The position numbers and the translations under genes were made by a program. 64,000 bases of DNA. It comes from Quercus robur (taxonomy: Eukaryota; Streptophyta; Magnoliopsida; Fagales; Fagaceae). This document shows, piece by piece, positions 46,646 through 56,417 of this stretch. Position 1 is the stretch's first letter. The number at the start of each line of letters is the position of its first letter. The stretch covers positions 27,977,210 to 28,041,209 of the forward strand of contig NC_065544.1 in the NCBI RefSeq assembly GCF_932294415.1, given 5' to 3'. The notes under the pieces are model-generated. The model was not told the origin of the DNA and did no database searches. It saw nothing but the letters and a program-made list of their open reading frames with translations.

Positions 46646-47506
46646 CCATAATGGGTGGCAGGAGCATGCATTGCTGCTAGCCTGGATTTTGACTTAGACG
46701 TGTTTAGTCATAATCCAGCGCACGGTAGCTTCGCGCCACTGGCTTTTCAACCAAGCGTGATGACTAATTGTACGAATCAACGATTCCTCTCGTACTAGGT
46801 TGAATTACCATTGTGACACTATCATCAGCAGGGTAAAACTAACCTATCTCTCGACAGTCTAAACCCAGCTCACGTTCCTTATTGGTGGGTGAACAATCCA
46901 ACACTTGGTGAATTCTGCTTCACAATGATAGGAAAAGCCGATATCAAAGGATCAAAAAGCAACGTCGCTATGAACACTTGGCTGCCATAAGCCAATTATC
47001 CTTGTGGTAACTTTTCTGACACCTCTAGCTTCAAATTCCGAAGGTCTAAAGGATCGATAGACCACACTTTCACAGTTCGTATTCGTACTGGAAATCAGAA
47101 TCAAATGAGCTTTTACCCTTTTGTTCCATACGAGATTTCTGTTCTCGTTGAGCTTATCTTAGGACACTTGCGTTATCTTTTAACAGATGTGCCGCCCCAG
47201 CCAAACTCTCCTTCTGATAACGTCTTCCACCCAGATCGGCCTGTTGAGGTGAGCCTTGGGTCCAAAAAGAGGGGTAGAGCCTCGCTTCCGATTCACAGAA
47301 TAAGTAAAATAACGTTAAAAGTAGTGGTATTTCACTTTCGCCTTTCGGCTCCCACTTATCTAACACCTCTCAAGTCATTTCACAAAGTCGATCAAGCTCA
47401 ATAGGGTTTTCTTTCCCCGCTGATTCTACCAAACCCGTTCCCTTAGCTGTGGTTTCACTGGATAGTAGATAGGGACAGTGGGAATCTCATTAATCCATTC
47501 ATGCAT

Positions 47507-47549
<43 letters not shown>

Positions 47550-49791
47550 TATAGTTACTCCTGTCATTTACCCGCTCTTGGTTGAATTTCTTCACTTTGA
47601 CATTTAGAGCATTGGGCAAAAATCACATTGCGTGAGCATCCACAGGGACCATCGCAATGCTTTGTTTTAATTAAACAATCGGACTCCCCATGTCCGTACC
47701 AGTTCTAAGTTGATTGTTCGATGCTCGGGGAAGATCGTTGAGGCGGTCGTTCCTAGTCTGTCCCCCGGCCGGCACACAGCGACCTACTCTCACCGCAAGA
47801 GCAGCTCAAGCAGTCTGCCGACAGTCGATGGGTTCGGGATTGGGACCCCCATGCCCAGCCCTCAGAGCCAATCCATTTCCCGAGGTTACAGATCCATTTT
47901 TCCGACTTCCCTTGCCTACATTGTTCCATCAACCAGAGGCTGTTCACGGTGGAGACCTGATGCGGTTATGAATATGACCGGGCGTGGGAGGCACTTGGTC
48001 CTCCAAATTTTCAAGGGCCGCTGTGGGCACACCGGACACCACGCGACATGCGGTGCTGTTCCAGCCACTGGACCCTACCTCCGGCTAAGCCATTTCTAAG
48101 GTGGGCAGGCTGTTAAATAGAAAAGATAACTCTTTCCGAGGCCCTCGCCGACATCTCCAAACTCCCTAACGTTGTCGTCAACCGCCATGTCCCAGTTCAG
48201 GAATTTTAACCCGATTCCCTTTCAAAGCTCATGCTTAGCACACTATCAGACGAGCTTCCCCCGTCTCTTAGGATCAACTAACCCATGTGCAAGTGTCATT
48301 CACATGGAACCTTTCCCCTTTTTAGCCTTCAAAGATCTCATTTGAATATTTGCTACTACCACTAAGATCTGCACCTACGGCAGCTCCGCTCGGACTCACG
48401 CCCCAGGTTTTGCAGCGATCGCCGCACCTTCCTGCTCATCGAGGCCTAGAACTTGCCCTGACGGTCGAGTATAGATTGCGCGCTTTAGCGCCATCCATTT
48501 TCAGGGCTAGTTGATTCGGTAGGTGAGTTGTTACACACTCTTTAGCGAATTTTGACTTCCATGACCACCGTCCTGCTGTCTTAATCAACCAACACCCGTT
48601 GTGGATTCTAGGTTAGCGCGCAGTTGGGCACCGTAACCCAGCTTCAAGTTCATCCCGCATTGCCAGTTCAGCTTACCAAAAATGGCCCACTTGGAGCTCT
48701 CGATTCCTTGGCGCAGCTCAACGAAGCAGTCGCGTTGTCTTACCTATTTAAAGTTTGAGAATAGGTCGAGGGCATTGCGCCCCCGATGCCTCTAATCATT
48801 GGCTTTACCCGTTAGAATTGGCACGTGGGCTCCAGCTATCTTGAGGGAAACTTTGATGGGAACTAGCTACTAGACGGTTCGATTAGTCTTTCGCCCCTAT
48901 ACCCAAGTCAGATGAACGATTTGCACATCAGTATCATTGCAGGCCTCCACTAGAGTTTCCTCTGGCTTCGCCTCACTCAGGCATAGTTCACCATCTTTCA
49001 GGTCCCGATAGGTATGCTCTCACTCAAATCCTTCCCAGAAGATCAAGGTCGGTCGGTGACGCAACCCTCAGGGGGATCCCTCCAATCAGCTTCTGTGCGA
49101 CTTACGGGTTTACTGGCCCGTTAACTCGTACACATGTTAGACTCCTTGGTCCATGTTTCAAGACGACCCGAATGGAGAGCTCGGAGGCTGATGCTAGGAG
49201 TGTGCAGATGTCGAGGCGCGCCGTGAGGCATGCGCTGCCAGCCACGATCGTGGCAACGACATCTCTGCAGGCATAACTACAGCCCGGGCTTGGGCCGCCG
49301 CCACAATCCATATCAGTCCACGCCCCGAGTCGATTGGCAAACCGGCTATTGCCGTTCCACATCTGACCGGGGCACATCGCCAGCCCCCATCCGCTTCCAT
49401 CCCAACAATTTCAAGCACTATTTGACTCTTTTTTCAAAGTCCTTTTCATCTTTCCCTCATGGTACTTGTTTGCTATCGGTCTCTCGCACGTATTTAGCCT
49501 TGGACGGAATTTACCTCCCAATTGGGGCTGCATTCCCAAATAACCCGACTCGCCGACAACGCCTCGTGGTGCGACAGGGTCCGGGCACAACAGGGCTTTC
49601 ACCCTCTTCGATGCCCCCTTCCAGGGGACTTAGGCTCGGTCCGCCGCTGAGGATGCTCCTCCAGACAACAATTCGAATGTGAGCTATTCCTAGTTTGCTC
49701 CCCGTTACTAGGGGAATCCTTGTAAGTTTCTTTTCCTCTGCTTATTGATATGCTTAAACTCTGCCGGTAGTCCCGCCTGACCTGGGGTCGC
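46646..49791 (-). rRNA. 25S rRNA, near-complete dispersed copy (pseudogene)
   Basis: Reverse complement of plant 25S rRNA. It runs from mature base 1 (gcgaccccaggtcaggcgggac, at 49,791) to roughly 100 bases short of the 3' end near 46,646. The sarcin/ricin loop is at 46,783-46,796 and reads AGTACGAGAGGAAT, where the invariant C is T. Nearby CGCACA reads CGTACA, and many other C-to-T or G-to-A changes fit decay of methylated DNA. At about 3.15 kb it is some 150-250 bases short, so internal deletions exist. No ITS2, 5.8S or 18S is attached. The 5' end is fused directly to SPH gene sequence in the same orientation. It cannot be a working rRNA gene: it lacks an rDNA promoter and spacers, and core residues are changed. 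Confidence 0.93.
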
Positions 49792-49847
49792 ATTGGGAGA
49801 AGGATAAACACAAAACAATAGAGTTGGGCTATGATCATTTGACTCAT
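49599..49847 (-). pseudogene. SPH copy 1: signal-peptide end fused to 25S (chimeric 82-residue frame)
   Basis: ATG 49,847 begins MSQMIIAQLYCFVFILL, the signal peptide of the neighbouring SPH gene. The frame then enters 25S sequence (PMRPQVRRDYRQSL...) and stops at 49,599 after 82 residues. The rest of the SPH coding sequence is missing and does not reappear on the far side of the 25S copy. A TATA-like TTATAAATAA lies about 55 bases upstream (49,901-49,910), as in the intact copy. Any transcript from it would contain 25S in sense. Confidence 0.75.
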
Positions 49848-52120
49848 TTTTCTAGTGCTCAAAAAAGATATTTGGTAACACTTGAAATGCATTGCCCTTC
49901 TTATTTATAACTGGAGATTGTCAGCTGTACATTTACAAAACATGTTCAAATATTAAATGATTGGTAGACATAATGAATGCACATTAACTTTACATTAGGA
50001 AAATTGCACTGACCTCCTTTGAGGTTTACTAAATTATATTGACATCTCCCTTCTTTCAAATTGTTACCGAACATCCATAACTTTTCAAAAAGAATTTTTG
50101 CACTCACCTGCCTATAATGTTAAAACATTAAATCTGATATCAAAAAATTTAAAAATTTAAATTAAATATTTTGTATACATTTGCTTTTACCCTTCATTGT
50201 CAAAGGATATAGTTTGTGCAATTTCCTCTAGACCAACTTCGGCCTCTGCCCATTATTAGCTTTTGTAAACATAAATTAGTAAGAAAATTGTTAACTTAAT
50301 GAAATATAGGAATGCGTCTTGCAAATTTCTGGGTAGCTTCTATTCAGACTTAAATTCACTAAACAAGGAAAAATAATGCACCATAAAGTTTTTGATCATA
50401 TTCCTAAGAACAATGTTATTTTTCTTGGGAAATCTTATATTCATTTGTTGGGATATATTTAATTGTGCAATATTGATACATTTTTAGATTTTTGTTTGTT
50501 ATTGAATTGTGATTAAAAATATTTTCCTTTTGTTTCTAAACCCATATTGATAAGAAAATTGGATTGTCATTTGTAAAGGAGGATAAATATATAAATACAA
50601 AAAATTTTCTAAATTATATTTAAAATTCCTTTACTTGATGGTTTTAAGTTGCAAGAAATGTGATTGAAGTTTATTTTTAAGAACAAGGGTATTTTAAAAT
50701 TAGAAATACATGGGAGGCCAATGTAATTTTTGTTAACATCAATGGCCGATAGTGCAAATTTTTCTATTTTTATTTTTGGCATTCATTAACAAATGTCTTA
50801 TCAAATGCTTTTTGTGATATCCAACATTAAATATAGTTGCATATTAAGTGTCTTAGTAAAACATTAAATGCATTTCTAACTTAAATTTTCAATATTTACA
50901 TACTAAATTTGTTGCCATATAAAAATTAAAAAAAAAAAATTGCAATAAATGTGCTAGTTTAATATTTGCACGGTTGCACCAATTAATTTGTCTTACATTA
51001 ATAAATACACAAAGTGAAATTGTCATTTTTTAGTTATTAAATGTCTAGCATGAAACTTGATTGTTTTATAAAAAATGATTTGTCATAATTAATTTTTACA
51101 TATTAATAAATATGACTAGTTAATTGTCTAGCATTAAATGTACTTGCTTGTTAAATATCTTAGCACTAAGTAAATATACCAAGCAGTAAATTACTCCTAG
51201 TCTATTAATAAATAAGTTTGCTTAAACAATAATACAATGTCTACTTTTTTATTAAGATTTATTGAGGTAGTCAGGAGTTAATTTGAGATAATTGTAGAGT
51301 TTCAAAAACTAAAAATTATTTGGCTTTTTAGGGGGAAGATTATCGTGGTTGACAAAAAGGATTAACAATCACCTAATATCTCTTTCTCAAGATCTCTCTC
51401 GAATACTCAAATGTTAAATGTGTTTTATTCCTCCAGTTATATAGTGGGAAACATTAAGAATTTTGTGCACCAAAATCCAATTTATATGACATTATCTAAC
51501 AAATAAAAGGGGTTATCTTTTATAAGAATTATATGAACATTAAACACTATCCATATGCCTTGAGATGCATCTTATTTTATTTAGGTGTGGGAATGAGATT
51601 TGCACATAGAATATCTAAGGCCATGTTTGGTTTCACTAAAAACATAACATTTTTGCTTTCTGCTTCATTTGGTTGGTCTTGAACTAATTCTAACAGCACT
51701 GTAAATAACGAAAAGAAAGGAAGCTAGTAATGTGGGGAGGCAAGTTATAATTATCTCTAGAACAAAAACCATAACATACACACCATTACATAAAACACAT
51801 GGAACCTCCTAATTCTCATTCAAGATTTATTTTACAGAACTTATTAAAAGATTGAATCGTTAAAATTAGGATTTTTTGGTACATTGCAAAATGATTTTTT
51901 TTACTCTTTTGTGAAGTTAAACGGATGTTACAAAATCGAGTGTCTATAAAAACAAAAGTTTTTATTTTTATTTAATAAAAGGAAGGAATAAAAGACCAAG
52001 CCAATATTGATGTCAACAAGACTTCTATTTCAGTTAGGTTGCAAAATCCATATAAATTTCTCCACATAAAATCGTCAATTTTATTTCTTTCGATATGTAA
52101 ACATTTCACCACCATAATAT

Positions 52121-52700
52121 TTATTTGTTCCAATCATGCATCTTCCGATTTGTATTCAAATATGTATTATATAAGTAGAATCCATCCTCTTGTACTGTCC
52201 AAATGCAATGGTCCCCTCCACATTTGAATTCAAGACTACTATCTTCTATATAAACATCGAAAGAAGCACTAAAGTTTTCATAAAATAAAAAAAAATTAGC
52301 AGTAGAAATCTGTGGTACTTGTTTGCTATCGGTCTCTCGCACGTATTTAGCCTAGGACGGAATTTACCTTCCAATTGGGGCTGCATTCCCAAATAACCCG
52401 ACTCGCCGACAACGCCTCGTGGTGCGACAGGGTCCGGGCACAACAGGGCTTTCACCCTCTTCGATGCCCCCTTCCAGGGGACTTAGGCTCGGTCCGCCGC
52501 TGAGGATGCTCCTCCAGACAACAATTCGAAGGTGAGCTGTTCCCAGTTTGCTCCCCGTTACTAGGGGAATCCTTGTAAGTTTCTTTTCCTCTGCTTATTG
52601 ATATGCTTAAACTCTGCCGGTAGTCCCGCCTGACCTGGGGTCGCATTGGGAGAAGGATAAACACAAAACAATAGAGTTGGGCTATGATCATTTGACTCAT
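52121..52700 (-). pseudogene. SPH copy 2 with its middle replaced by 25S rRNA sequence
   Basis: Both ends of an SPH gene are present. ATG 52,700 with the signal peptide (MSQMIIAQLYCFVFILL) stands at one end. The other end is the C-terminal part FYENFSASFDVYIEDSSLEF, KCGGDHCIWTVQEDGFYLYN to the stop at 52,121. The approximately 195 bases that encode AFGQSTSF...TTDFY in the intact copy are absent, and 330 bases of 25S take their place. The frame from the ATG gives an 82-residue chimera ending at 52,452. The C-terminal part keeps its cysteines and most residues of copy 3. The TATA-like box (52,754-52,763) is retained. Confidence 0.9.
52315..52644 (-). rRNA. 25S rRNA 5' fragment (~330 bases) inside SPH copy 2
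   Basis: Sense on the minus strand from 25S base 1 (52,644) to about base 330 (ggtacttgtttgctatcgg, reverse, at 52,315). It matches the corresponding part of the 3.1-kb copy nearly base for base, including the private changes 'ctctgccggtag' and 'cccgttactagg'. The junction 'ggggtcgcattgggagaagg' is identical in both copies. The other junction (ctgtggt/acttg) shares the bases TGGT between SPH and 25S, a sign of microhomology-mediated joining. Confidence 0.92.
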
Positions 52701-54963
52701 TTTTCTAGTGCTCAAAAAAGATATTTGGTAACACTTGAAATGCATTGCCCTTCTTATTTATAACTGGAGATTGTCAGCTGTACATTTACAAAACATGTTC
52801 AAATATTAAATGATTGGTAGACATAATGAATGCACATTAACTTTACATTAGGAAAATTGCACTGACCTCCTTTGAGGTTTACTAAATTATATTGTCATCT
52901 CCCTTCTTTCAAATTGTACCCAAACATCCATAACTTTTCAAAAAGAATTTTTGCACTCACCTGCCTATAATGTTAAAACATTAAATCAAATATAAAAAAA
53001 TTAAACTAAATGTTTTGTATACATTCGCTTTTACCCTTCATTCTCAAAGGATATGTTTTGTGCAATTTCCTCTAGACAACCTTCGGCCTCTGCAAAATTA
53101 TTAGCTTTTGTAAACATAAAATTAGTAAGAAAATTGTTAACTCAATGAAATATAGGAATGCTTTTTGCAATTTTCTGGGTAGCTTCTATTCAGACTTAAA
53201 TTCACTAAACAAGGAAAAATAGTGCACCATAAAGTTTTTGATCTCATTCCTAAGAATAATGTTATTTTTACTGGGAAATCTTATATTCATTTGTTGGGAT
53301 ATATTTAATTGTGCAATATTGGTACATTTTTAGATTTTTGTTCGTTGTTGAATTGTGATTAAAAATATTTTCCTTTTGTTTCTAAACCCATATTGATAAG
53401 AAAATTGTATTGACATTTATAAAGGAGGATAAATGTATAAATGCAAAAAAGTGTCTAAATTATATTTAAAATTCCTTTACTTGATTAAACTGTTTTAAGT
53501 TGCAAGAAATGTGATTGAAGTTTATTTTAAGAACAAGAGTATTTTAAAGTTAGAAATACAGGGTAGGCCAATGTAATTTATGTTAACATCAATGGCCGAT
53601 AGTGCAAATTTTTCTATTTTTATTTTTGGCATTCATTAACAAATGTCTTAACAAATGTTTTTTTTGTAATATCCAACATTAAATATAGTTGCATATTAAG
53701 TGTATTAATAAAACATTAAATGCATTTCTAACTTAAATTTTCAATATTTAAATACTAAATTTTTTGCCATATAAAAATTAAAAAAAAAAATTGCTATAAA
53801 TATGCTAGTTTAATATTTGCACCAATTAATTTGTCTTACATTAATAAATACACAAAGTGAAATTGTCATTTTTTAGTTATTAAATGTCTAACATGAAACT
53901 TGATTGTTTTATAAAAAATGATTTGTCATAATTAATTTTTATATATTAATAAATATGACTAGTTAATTGTCTAGCATTAAATGTACTTCTTGTTAAATGT
54001 CTTAGCACTAAGTAAATATACCAAGCAGTAAATTACTCCTAGTCTATTAATAAATAAGTTTTCTTAAACAATAATACCATGTCTACATTTTTATTAAGAT
54101 TTATCAAGGTAGTCAGGAGTTAATTTGAGATAATTGTAGAGTTTCAAAAACTAAAAATTATTTGGCTTTTTAGGGGGAAGATTATCGTGGTTGACAAAAA
54201 GGATTAACAATCACCTAATAGCTCTTTCTCAAGATCTCTTTCGAATACTCAAATGTTAAATGTGCTTTATTCCTCCAGTTATATAGTGGGAAACATTAAG
54301 AATTTTTTGCACCAAAATCCAATTTATATGACATTATCTAACAAATAAAAGGGGTTATCTTTTATAAGAATTATATGAACATTAAACATTATGCATATAC
54401 CACGAGATGCATCTTATTTTATTTAGGTGTGGGAATGAGATTTGCACATAGAATATCTAAGGCCATGTTTGGTTTCACTAAAAACATAACATTTTTGCTT
54501 TCTGCTTCATTTGGTTGGTCTTGAACTAGTTCTAACACCACTGTAAATAGCGAAAAGAAAGGAAGCCAGTAATGTGGGGAGGCAAATTATAATTATCTCT
54601 AGAACAAAAACCATAACATACACACCGTTACATAAAACACATGAAACCTCCTAATTCTCATTCAAGATTTATTTTACAGAACTTATTAAAAGATTGAATC
54701 GTCAAAATTAGGATTTTCTGGTACATTGAAAAATGATTTTTTTTTACCCTTTTGTGAAGTTAAACGTATGTTACAAAATCGGGTGTTTATAAAAATAAAA
54801 GTTTTTATTTTTATTTAATAAAAGGAAGGAATAAAAAACCGAGCCAATATTGATGTCAACAAGACTTCTACTTCAGTTAGGTTGCAAAATCCATATAAAT
54901 TTCTCCACATAAAATCATCAATTTTATTTCTTTCGATATGTAAACATTTCACCACCATAATAT

Positions 54964-55392
54964 TTATTTGTTCCAATCATGCATCTTCCTATCTGTATTC
55001 AAAAATGTATTATGTAAGTAGAATCCATCCTCTTGTACTGTCCAAATGCAATGGTCCCCTCCACATTTGGAATCAAGACTACTATCTTCTATATAAACAT
55101 CGAAAGAAGCACTGAAGTTTTCGTAAAAAAAATAGCAGTAGAAATCTGTGGTCTTAAAAAGAGCGAGTTTAAAAGAGAATTCCCAAACTCCATTGGGTTG
55201 AAGAGTTCTAAGGCCTAAATCACTATCCGCAGATTTACAATGATAGGTGAGGGCTTTGTTGTTGAGATGGTCGACAATTCGCACATAGCGCCTTGCTGGG
55301 TAGGATGCTAACTTAAAAGAAGTACTTTGGCCAAAGGCTAAGAGAAGGATAAGCACAAAACAATAGAGTTGGGCTATGATCATTTGACTCAT
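54964..55392 (-). CDS. S-protein homologue (plant self-incompatibility protein S1 family), intact
   Basis: Intronless 142-residue secreted protein of the S1/SPH family (PF05938 type). Members are small disulfide-bonded proteins. The founder is the poppy stigma S-determinant, and most others have unknown roles. Start ATG 55,392 gives MSQMIIAQLYCFVLILLLAF, a signal peptide of about 22 residues. The mature part shows family blocks VRIVDHLNNKALTYHCKSAD (residues 37-56), LQPNGVWEFSF, TTDFYCYF, FDVYIED and CIWTVQEDGFYLHN, and ends DRKMHDWNK. Cysteines at 52, 86, 110 and 115 are those expected to pair. A TATA-like box lies about 55 bases upstream. An upstream in-frame extension exists but lacks an ATG. 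It is the only complete member of a three-gene array. An intact frame beside two wrecked copies suggests it is under constraint, or is simply the copy that escaped. Confidence 0.93.
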   Translation of the reverse strand: MSQMIIAQLYCFVLILLLAFGQSTSFKLASYPARRYVRIVDHLNNKALTYHCKSADSDLGLRTLQPNGVWEFSFKLALFKTTDFYCYFFYENFSASFDVYIEDSSLDSKCGGDHCIWTVQEDGFYLHNTFLNTDRKMHDWNK

Positions 55393-55443
55393 TTTTCTAG
55401 TGCTCAAAAGATATTTGGTAACACTTGAAATGCATTGCCCTTC

Positions 55444-55453
55444 TTATTTATAA
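55444..55453 (-). promoter_or_regulatory. TATA-like box of the SPH gene
   Basis: TTATAAATAA on the minus strand, kept at the same distance from the ATG in all three SPH units (also 52,754-52,763 and 49,901-49,910). Confidence 0.6.
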
Positions 55454-56417
55454 CTGGAGATTGTCAGCTGTACATTTACAAACCATGTTCAAATATTAAA
55501 TGATTAACATCAATGGCAAACAATTTAATTTTTTCAGTTTTTATTTTTGGCATTGATTAACAATTGTCTTAACAAATGTTTTTTTGTAATATCCAACATT
55601 AAATATAGGTGCATAGTAAATGTCTTAATAACACATTAAGTGTATTTCAAAATTAAATTTTCAATATTTGTATACTAAATTTATTTCCATATATCAATCA
55701 AAACAATTATTGCAATAAATATGCTTGTTTAATATTTGCACAAATTAAATTGTCTTACTTTAATAAATACACAAAGTTAAATTGTCATATTTTAGTTGTT
55801 CAATGTCTGGCATGAAACTTGATTGTTTTATAAAAAATTATTTGTCATAATTAATTTTTTATATTTATAAATATGAGTAGTTAATTGTCAAGCATTAAAT
55901 GTACTTCCTTGTTAATGTCTTAGCACTAAGTAAATATACCCAACAATAAATTACTCCTAGTCTATTAATAAATATGTTTCTTAGTCAATAATACAATGAC
56001 TACTTTTTTATTACGATTTATCGAGGTAGTCAAGTGTTAATTTGAGATAATTTTAGAGTTTCAAAAACTAAAAATTCTTCGGCTTTTTAGGGGGAAGATT
56101 ATCGTGGTTGACAAAAAGGAATAACAATCACCTAATAGCTCTCTCTCAAGATCTCTCTCGAATACTCAAACGTTAAATGTGCTTTATTCCTCCAGTTATA
56201 TAGTGGGAGGCATTGGGAATTTTTTGCACTGAAATCCAATTTATATGACATTATCTAACAAATAAAAGTGTTATCTTTTATCAAAATTATATGAACATTA
56301 GACATTATGCGTATACCACGAGATCCATCTCATTTTATTTAGGTGTGGGAATGAGATTTGTATATAGAATATCTAAGGCCATGTTTGGTTCCACTAAAAA
56401 CATAACATTTTTTCGGA

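Larger units (their letters stand above)
49792..56412 (-). repeat. Tandem array of SPH gene units (~2.5-2.85 kb)
   Basis: Three direct units carry an SPH gene and its flank. Unit A is 49,792-52,314 and unit B is 52,645-55,135. Unit C is 55,331-56,412; it lacks about 0.8 kb internally and is cut off where the next repeat starts. Shared landmarks are 'gattgtcagctgtacatttacaaa', 'ggggaagattatcgtggttgac' and 'ctccagttatatagtggga'. A and B look over nine-tenths identical by eye and C is more diverged. Apart from the SPH ends the units are AT-rich and non-coding. Confidence 0.92.

Noticed and set aside
47105-49892. Open frames on both strands within 46.6-49.8 kb
   Set aside because: They lie inside the 25S rRNA copy, whose GC-rich structure leaves long open frames without coding meaning. 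Only the SPH-initiated chimeric frame was kept as a finding.
55393-55407. Longer start for the intact SPH protein (STRKMSQ...)
   Set aside because: The upstream extension begins with TTG, so the first ATG at 55,392 gives the signal peptide directly.
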